Source of the DNA: Portulaca oleracea
Taxonomy: Eukaryota; Streptophyta; Magnoliopsida; Caryophyllales; Portulacaceae
Assembly: GCA_029582165.1 (NCBI GenBank)
Contig: CM055874.1
Coordinates: forward strand, 26,563,883-26,627,882
Length of the DNA stretch: 64,000 bases
Direction of reading: 5' to 3'
Below are positions 56,903-64,000 of this stretch, one piece after another. How positions within the stretch are numbered: position 1 is the first letter of the stretch; each line of letters starts with the position of its first letter. A model generated the notes under the pieces. It made no database searches and was not told the origin of the DNA. It was given only the letters and a program-made list of their open reading frames with translations. The position numbers and the translations under genes were made by a program.

Positions 56903-58802
56903 CCCCAAGAAGGTGTTTTCGTTGTCAAGGCTTAGGACATTATGCTTCGGAGTGTCCTAACAAAAGGGTAGTATCTTATTTGGAATATCAACGTGCTTTG
57001 TATGTAGAACCGGAGTATCATGAAAATGAACATGAAGAAGAAGGAGTTGACGTGAATGAGGAAGAGGAAGAAGAGGAGGCCGATGAAGTTGAAATGCTAG
57101 TATTAAGAAGGGCCTTAAGTGTTGCTTGTGTCCCAAATGAGCTAGAACAAAGGGAGAACATCTTTCATACAAGGTGTACCATTCAAGGCAAGGTGTGTTC
57201 TCTAATCATTGATGGAGGAAGTTGCACTAATGCCGCTTCTACAACCATGGTGAATAAGCTACAATTGGAGGTTAGTCCACACCCATCCCCTTACACAATT
57301 CAATGGCTAAGTCATGGGAAGGGAATTCGTGTGGTTCACCGTGTACGTGTAAGTCTTTCCATTGGTAAAAACTACAAAGATTCTATTTGGTGTGATGTAA
57401 TTCTAATGGATGCTTGTCATATTTTGCATGGGAGACCTTGACTTTTTGATAGGCATGTCATGCATGATGGGAGAATGAACACCTACACGTTTATTCTCAA
57501 CAAAAAGAAGATCACTTTGGCTCCTCTCTCACCATCATCGATCATACGTCCCCAACAACAACCACAAAAGGAGGAGACTAACATTGTGACGTTCATGAAG
57601 GCCGAATATCATGAATTCCAAGAGCATAAAGATCTTATTCTAGCGAACTTGGAGGAAGAGGAAACATCCCCAACTATTGAGCATGCACGTCTTCCCCCTC
57701 TTTTGGAACGTTTCAAACACTTGTTCCTAAAAGAAATGCCCACGGTGTTACCTCCAAGAAGAGAAATTGAGCATAAAATTGATCTAGTTCCGGGCTCTAT
57801 GCTCCCCAACAAATTGGCCTATCGAATGAATCCAAAGGAAGCTCAAGAAGTACAAAGGCAAGTAGATGAGCTCTTATCCAAAGGTTTGGTGCGTGAAAGC
57901 ATGAGTCCATGTGCTGTCCCGGTCCTACTTGTGCCTAAGAAAGATGGGTCTCAAAGAATGTGTATGGATTGTCGAGCCATAAACAAGATCACAATCAAGT
58001 ATAGATTCCCAATCCCACGCCTTGAGGATCTACTTGATGAGGTACATGGAAGTGTTGTGTTCTCTAAAGTTGATTTGAGGAGTGGATATCATCAAACAAG
58101 GATTCATGAAGGAGATGAGTGGAAAACGGCATTCAAGACCAAGGAGGGCTTATATGAATGGCCTGTGATGCCATTTGGCCTTACAAATGCACCATCTACT
58201 TTTATGCGTTTAATGAATCATGTATTGAAGCCTCTTATTGGAAAATGTGTAGTAGTTTATTTTGATTATATTCTTGTATATACTAGAAGTGAAAGAGAAC
58301 ATGTAAAGCATCTAAAGTTGGTCATGTACATCTTGGAGAAGGAGAAACTCTACGCCAATTCGGAGAAATGCAATTTCTTCTCGTCCAAGATTGTGTTCCT
58401 CGGAAATGTTCTTTCACAAGAGGGCATACAAGTCGACAAGGAGAAGGTGAAAGCTATTCAAGAGTGGCCTACACCAAAGTCCATTCATGAGGTACGAAGC
58501 TTTCATGGTTTAGCATCTTTCTATAGAAGGTTTATAAGGAATTTTAGCTCCATTCTTGCACCTATGACCGAATTGTTGAAAGAGAAGGAGTTTTCATGGA
58601 CTAGAGGTGCTAATGAAGCGTTTGAAGTGATTAAAGAAAAATTATGTCATGCACCTATTCTTGCTTTACCATGCTTTGATAAAGTGTTTGAAGTTGAAGT
58701 GGATGCAAGTGGAATAGGAATTGGAGCCGTCCTAACCCAAGAGGGCCGTCCCATTTCTTACTTTAGTGAGAAGTTGAACGAAGCTAAGAGGAAGTATAGC
58801 AC
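56903..58802 (+). pseudogene. A5 knuckle, protease, reverse transcriptase, partial RNase H
   Basis: The frame 56980-57441 has an acidic run, IIDGGSCTNAAS and a TGG-to-TGA stop before LFDR. Frame 57460-58802: [46 protein letters not shown], then YFDYILVYT where active copies have YFDDILVYS (second Asp of the YxDD pair lost), [11 protein letters not shown], RNase [10 protein letters not shown]. It ends at KRKYST on the B LTR. Confidence 0.9.
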
Positions 58803-60490
58803 TGATGTATAATGGGATCACAAGATCTCATTATACAAAAGGGTTTAGGATCTTTAAGAGCGCAGATGAAAATCTCCTTTGTCAAAGTTCTTAAGAATCG
58901 AAAATGGAATGGAAAACGAATGGAAAGATAGAAAGAACTATGAAGATGATTACCAAATGGGTGATTGATGATGGACGAATGGTAATGAACGATTAGATGA
59001 ATGAAACGAATGTGAAAATGAATGGAATGAATGTAGGAATGAATGGAATGTAAGTTTCTTGAATGATAGAATGATATTCAAATGAATCTTGAATTTGAAA
59101 CAATGTAGAAACAAAAACAAGATCAAAAGAACTAGAAATGAAACTCACGATTGATATGAATGATAATGGCTTTGAAGACTCCTATGAGGATATAGGAACA
59201 CCTGATGTATAATGGGATCAAGAGATCTCATTACACATAGAAATCAGGATATTTAAAAACTAAGATAAGAATCTTGCTTCTCAAAGTTCTTAAAGATCAA
59301 CCAAATTCAATGAAATGATGTATAATAGGATCAAGGATGATCAAATTATACAAAAGATTAGGATCTTTAAGTGTTTCTTTAAGATTGAATGAATGAATCA
59401 AAGAATGGATGGATAAACCAATGGAATGGTCGAAATGGATGAATGAAATGAATGTAGGAATGGATGGAATGTAAGTTTCTTGAATGATTGAATGATATTC
59501 AAATGAATCTGGAATTTGAAACAATGTAGAAACAAAAACAAGATCAAAAGAACTAGAAAGAAACTCACGATTTGAATGATGAATGATAATGGCTTTGAAG
59601 ACTCTTGGAGGATACAGCCACACCACCTTCAAGAATGCTTCAATCTCTTCCTATCACCATGTGTTTACTTTGTATTTGATATATTGAATGAATTGATTAC
59701 AAGGGCCTCCCAAGGGGTCTATTTATAGTAGAAGAGGACCCCCCTAGGCGTGCCTAACATCAAGAAACAAAGGATTTCTAGCTTACATCATCTATTACAA
59801 GTATGACATCATAAAGAATCAAAATGAACAAAGCTAGATTAAAACTTGAATAACTTGCTCGTTTCTTCTCCAAATTCCAAGATTCAAAAACCATTGGAAA
59901 GCTTTTTGAATGGTCTATCTTTGATTCTAGGATGACTTTCTCAAAAGCTTTATGGTTCTTGAGATATGGAGCAAATGACCGAGTTGCCCTTGTTGAAGCC
60001 ATTCGTTTGTGTAAGAGACATGAGTGAATGGGGCTCCTTTTCGATGTAAACAAGTATTTAGCTCCTTTGGTGTGTATTTAATGTCTCCCTTGATGACCTT
60101 AATGTATATGGCTATCAAATATACATCAACACCACCTCAAAGAACTCTCCAATTCTACCTTTCACCACCAAAGGATGCGAACCCAAGGCTGGAAGTAGGG
60201 ATATTCGAAACTCCCGCAAGAGATTCAAAAACTAGCACAAAAGCTAGAGAGAAAATAACACCATGTGTTTACTTTATATTTGATATATGAATGAATGAAT
60301 TTACAAGAGGCCTAAAGGGGTATTTATAGTAATCCCAAGCCCCCTTGGACGTGTACAAATCAAGAATCTAGGCTCCTTGAGGCTTACATCATCCTACACA
60401 AGTATGACATCATAAAGAATCAAAATGAACTAAGCTAGATTAAAACAATGATAACTTGCTCGTTTCAAATCCAAATTCCAAGATTCAAAA
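58803..60490 (-). repeat. B LTR, interrupted by D2 and by another B LTR
   Basis: 58803-59202 and 60134-60490 (60129-60133 is the duplicated target) match LTR 11739-12728. D2 sits between them. At 60490 (agattcaaaa) a B LTR in the opposite direction starts, so the rest is beyond the window. Confidence 0.88.
59203..60128 (-). mobile_element. D2: solo LTR, mosaic, TSD ACACC
   Basis: TG...CA unit with ACACC at 59198-59202 and 60129-60133. Second LTR-type start at 59316, 113 bp in, as in D1. Unlike D1, its right part matches B LTRs (gccattcgtttgtgtaagagac), and its middle has a deletion near 59659. Confidence 0.88.
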
Positions 60491-61046
60491 TGATGTATAT
60501 TTGATAGCGATATACATCAAGGTCATCAAGGGAGACATCAAAGACACACCAAAGGAGCCAAATACTTGATTACATGGAAAGGAGCACCTTTCACTCATGT
60601 CTCTTATACAAACGAATGGCTTCAACAAGGGCAGCTCGGTAATTTGCTCTATATCTCAAGAACCATAAAGCTTTTGAGAAAGTCATCCTAGAATCAAAGA
60701 TAGACTATTCAAAGAGCTTTCCAATGGTTTTTGAATCTTAGAATTTGGATTTGAAACGAGCAAGTTATCATTGTTTTAATCTAGCTTAGTTCATTTTGAT
60801 TCTTTATGATGTCATACTTGTGTAGGATGATGTAAGCCTCAAGGGGCCTAGATTCATGATTTGTACACGTCCAAGGGGGCTTGGAATTACTATAAATACC
60901 CCCTTAGGCCTCTTGTAAATTCATTCATTCATATATCAAATACAAAGTAAACACATGGTGTTGTTTTCTCTCTAGCTTTTGTGCTAGTTTTTGAATCTCT
61001 TGACGGAGTTTCGAATATCCCTACTTCTAGCCTTGGATTGGCATTC
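60491..61046 (+). repeat. B LTR, plus strand, partial (556 bp)
   Basis: TGATGTATATTTGATAGCG... matching the reverse complement of B LTRs, with TATAAATACCCC near 60893. It stops at ggcattc where the Athila-like LTR starts; CATTC (61042-61046) is the likely target. Confidence 0.88.
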
Positions 61047-62486
61047 TGATAAGTACTTCTTGTATATATGAGAACTTGGTTGTTTTCATGAGAATTTGGG
61101 GAATATTTGATTTGATTATGTTATTTTATACCCGAATTTCCTATATTACACTTGGTTTGGAGTTTGGTGAGTTTCGTAGGGAATTTGTGAAGAATCGATG
61201 TAAACCGAGCCCAAAAAGCAAGTGTAGATCCAAGTTATGAGCTTAAAGGACCAAGAAGTGAGGTGTTGGATCGTCCAAGGCCCAAACAATGGCCCAAAGT
61301 ACTCCTAGGCTCGAAAAAACCAGTGACACGGGTGCCCCAGGAAGAGCACGGGTCGTGTCTATGGCTAGAGAGTGACAAAATTCAAGAAGAAAGCTAACAC
61401 GGTCCATGTCACAGGGAGCACGGTCCGTGTCACATGGGGCACGGTCCGTGCCTACCCTGGCACGGTCCGTGTCTCTCCTGTCTTTTCATTTTCGGTAGTT
61501 TTGAAGTGATGTTTTCCTATATTATGCGGATTTCTGGCCGAGTAGAGGGAGATCATCATCCACCATCATCCATTTCATGCCCTAATCATATCATTCATCA
61601 TCCATATTCCATTCCAACATTGAAGATTGAGAGAAGATTGAAGATTGAAGCGCAACTCGAACATACTTTGAAGTGGAGGAGCAAAAGTCCTCCATTGTTG
61701 ATTCCTAGCAAGTTTGTTCTTCACTTGGGTTTATTTTCTCATTCTCTCATAGATTTTCATATGCTTTCTAGAATAGATTTCAATTGCCTTGTAGTTTCAA
61801 ACATAAATAGTGACTAGTTCTTTTTAGTTTAGGGGATGAACCTTTGAAGTTGCTTGATGAATTGACTTTGCTGGATTGAATTATCATGAATTTAGTTTGT
61901 TTCAATCTATTTGGTCTTTGAATTGAATTGTTATTGCTTTTGCTTGATCACCAATTGCAAGTTAATAGGTTGTTGAATGAAGTACCGAAAGGAGAAGTTT
62001 GATTACCCGAAAACCTAGATTAAACTAGTTAAAATTATCTAGACAAAGAAGTTTTAACTAGGGTTCTTGAGATAATTTAATCTTTAACCTTGACTAAATC
62101 GAAATAACCACGAAATTAGGTGCTTGGATAGTCTTGGCTATTCGCTCTAGTGACAAAATCTCATTCCGAATTTTTCTATGCGATTATCGAACCTTGATTG
62201 TGCAAATTAATGAAATGAAAGTTCAATCCACATCGTTGATTCGTTATTTGACTTAGGTTTCATCCCCTGAACGCCTTTTTCCCTTGATTAAATTAGAAAA
62301 GTTTGTTTGAATATTTGTTTGTTTAGTTCTTGATTGTGATTAGATTTAGAATTAGTTACTTCAAACAAAAACCGGATCGACTTAGCAATCAACTAGGAGG
62401 CTAGTTCAGTGCGTTGAAAGGAAAAGTCCCTGTGGGAACGACCTTGATTTATGCTACAATTTCACCCGTGCACTTGCGGCCTATCA
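61047..62486 (+). repeat. Athila-like 5' LTR (1440 bp)
   Basis: TGATAAGTACTTC... to GCGGCCTATCA. Contains four copies of CACGGTCCGTGTC or a one-base variant at 61398, 61419, 61440 and 61461, with weaker copies at 61328 and 61347. No gene seen. Confidence 0.8.
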
Positions 62487-62492
62487 AGTTTT

Positions 62493-62510
62493 TGGCGCCG
62501 TTGCCAGGGA
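62493..62510 (+). other. Primer binding site, tRNA-Asp type
   Basis: TGGCGCCGTTGCCAGGGA, 6 bases after the LTR. Complementary to the 3' end of plant tRNA-Asp(GUC) with one change (A for G near the end). Confidence 0.85.
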
Positions 62511-62625
62511 CTTTGTCCCTAGCCAGCCACTGAACGAATACCCTAAGGTTGCCTAAGTCATTTATTTTCTGTTTTGATTTTCCCTGGTGTTTTGATTTTT
62601 GTCTTGCCAGGTTTACTTTACGTGC

Positions 62626-64000
62626 ATGCAAAAGGCTCCACTATTTGAGCTTGATCCTAAAATCGAAAGAACCTTTCGCTCCCGGCGAAAGAAGCAAAAG
62701 TTAGAGCACGCCCGGAGAAGACAAGAAGAGAACTCCAAGCGAAAGAACACCATGTCCGGTGGAGGCGGCGGTGGAGAGCCTAGAATCACGCTTGGCTCCT
62801 ATGTGATGCCGAATGTCACAAATCAACCCTCCGCCATTAATCCTCCAAGAGTGGCCTCTGACGATTTCGAGCTGAGGAGTTCACTCATCAATTTTGTGAA
62901 GGCCAACCCTTTCCATGGCCTCCCCAATGAAGATCCCAACCGGCACCTTCGTCTATTCAACCAAGCATGTGAAACCTTTAAGGCAAATGGTGCGACGCCC
63001 GATGCAATCAAGCTGTGATTGTTTCCCTTCTCACTTGAAGGGAAGGCTTGGGAGTGGTTGGATGCTCTTCCATCAAGCTCTGCCATCACCACTTTTGACC
63101 AACTTGCTAGCCTATTCTTGGCGAAGTACTTTCCTCCTAGCAAGTTGACGAGCCTCCGGAATCAAATCTCAACATTTGTCCAAGAGCCGGATGAGTCCCT
63201 CTATGAAGCGTGGGAGAGGTTCAAGGACCTCTTACGTCAATGCCCCCACCATGGTTTAGAACCATGGGTCCCGATACAAGCCTTCTACAATGGGGTGGAT
63301 GACAACTTGAGGGCCAACATCTTGGCGGAGGCGGAGGCAACATCATGTCCAAGACAGTGGCGGAACTCCAAACTTTGATTGAGGAGATGGCGATCAATAG
63401 CTACCAGTGGTCAAAGCCCCGTTCCAAGAGGACGGGAGGTAAGTATGAAATTGATGCTATTTCTATGTTGAATGCTAAGTTGGATTCCATGACTAAGAAG
63501 ATGGATTTGTTGAATGTGAATGCTCCCCCTCCCCAACCATGTGCGTCGTGTCAATCATATGAGTATGAGACCTTGAATTGTCCTAGTGGGTTAGTTAGCA
63601 ATGAATCGACCGAAGTGGTTAACTATGTTGGTAATCCTTCTCATAGGCAGAACTTTGACCCTTTTTCCAATACTTACAATCCCGGTTTTAGGTTCCACCC
63701 GAACTTTTCTTACCGGAATAATAACCAAACGGGTCAACCCCAAGGACAAAGACAACCCCAACCACCTCCACCACAAGCTCCCCAAAAGCCTAACCTAGAG
63801 TCCATGATACAAGCTTTGATGTTGTCTCAACAACAACACCAACAACGACAACTTGAGCATCAACAAAGACAAGATGAGGTGATTAAGGCTTTAGCTACTA
63901 AAGTTGACCTTATGTGCACCCACACTCAAATGCTTGAGAATCAAATTGCCACTCAAGCTAGTACCTCCACTACCCCTCCGGGAATGCTTCCTGGAAAGCC
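62626..64000 (+). pseudogene. Athila-like Gag (stop and frameshift), runs off window
   Basis: ATG 62626 (MQKAPLFELDP); an upstream start at 62599 is possible. Basic region (RSRRKKQK), Gly run, conserved core ANPFHGLPNEDPNRHLRLF; TGA at 63016-63018 where relatives have Arg before LFPFSL; the core continues FPPSKLTSLRNQIS, FVQEPDESLYEAWERFKDLLRQCPHH. A one-base frame change near 63330-63340 moves to the frame MSKTVAELQTLIEEM (63345), which stays open to 64000. Knuckle CASCQSYEYETLNC has Tyr in place of His. A Gln-rich and coiled-coil segment follows. Confidence 0.85.

Larger units (their letters stand above)
55794..58802 (+). mobile_element. A5: family A element, truncated in RNase H
   Basis: Tandem partner of A4: PBS, leader (55810-56014, no gene), gag, protease, RT and the first part of RNase H to 58802, where a B LTR begins. 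The rest is not found in the window. Confidence 0.92.
61047..64000 (+). mobile_element. Athila-like Ty3/gypsy element, 5' part
   Basis: LTR 61047-62486, tRNA-Asp type PBS, gag to the end of the window. Distinct from all other families here in LTR, primer and Gag. Athila assignment rests on recalled Gag motifs (ANPFHGLPNEDPNRHL, LFPFSLEGKAWEWLDALP) and the primer. Confidence 0.82.

Noticed and set aside
61434..61817. 127-codon frame inside the Athila-like LTR
   Set aside because: It lies across the CACGG repeats and U5, has no recognisable domain, and precedes the PBS and true gag.

Overview
This 64 kb window is plant nuclear DNA made almost entirely of LTR retrotransposons inserted into one another. 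I found no host gene, rRNA or tRNA gene, and no CRISPR array. Plant origin is indicated by Ty3/gypsy Gag-Pol proteins with primer sites for initiator-Met tRNA (TGGTATCAGAGC) and by an Athila-like element with a tRNA-Asp primer site (TGGCGCCGTTGCC). I cannot name the species; a eudicot is a guess. The main families resemble the CRM branch of the chromoviruses: the RT motifs are of that type, no chromodomain is visible, and the integrase frame runs on into the 3' LTR. I matched this from memory, not by search.

I use working names for the families. A: LTR about 820 bp, complete gag-pro-RT-RNase H-IN, five copies. R: LTR about 1005 bp, gag-pro plus a degenerate integrase tail, no RT, three copies. 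B: LTR about 990 bp, colinear with a full polyprotein but with every visible catalytic motif changed. C: LTR about 790 bp, RT-RNase H deleted. E: LTR about 1350 bp, gag-pro plus a collapsed pol. G: LTR about 1650 bp, gag deleted. D: mosaic LTRs without an internal region.

Layout from left to right: 1-5899, A1 (+) split by R1 (-), TSD GGAGT. 5900-6208, a B LTR remnant. 6209-11738, A2 (-), carrying a D LTR and cut in gag by the B array. 11739-24097, a head-to-tail B array (LTR-int-LTR-int-LTR stub-int-LTR). 24094-25140, a copied patch of a C/E junction that recurs near 41.4-42.5 kb. 25138-29508, R2 (+), a tandem. 29509-32306, A3 (-). 32307-42577, E (-) containing C (-) (TSD AGAGA), which contains a 1361 bp solo LTR (TSD AGTAC). 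42578-47661, G (-). 47662-55793, A4 (+) split by R3 (TSD AGAAG). 55794-58802, A5 (+), sharing an LTR with A4. 58803-61046, B LTRs with a D LTR inside (TSD ACACC). 61047-64000, an Athila-like element running off the window. On the right the nesting order A4 > G > E > C > solo LTR gives five relative ages.

Only A keeps all the enzymes. R, B, C, E and G share its primer site, polypurine-tract style and LTR termini while each has lost a different block of coding sequence. The simplest reading is a trans-mobilised community of non-autonomous elements. The signals most worth a second look are: the frame-preserved, catalytically dead polyproteins of B and R; heat-shock-element-like TTCnnGAA arrays in the E, G and solo LTR promoters; covarying hairpins at the LTR termini; and a hairpin minisatellite between primer site and gag in E and G.
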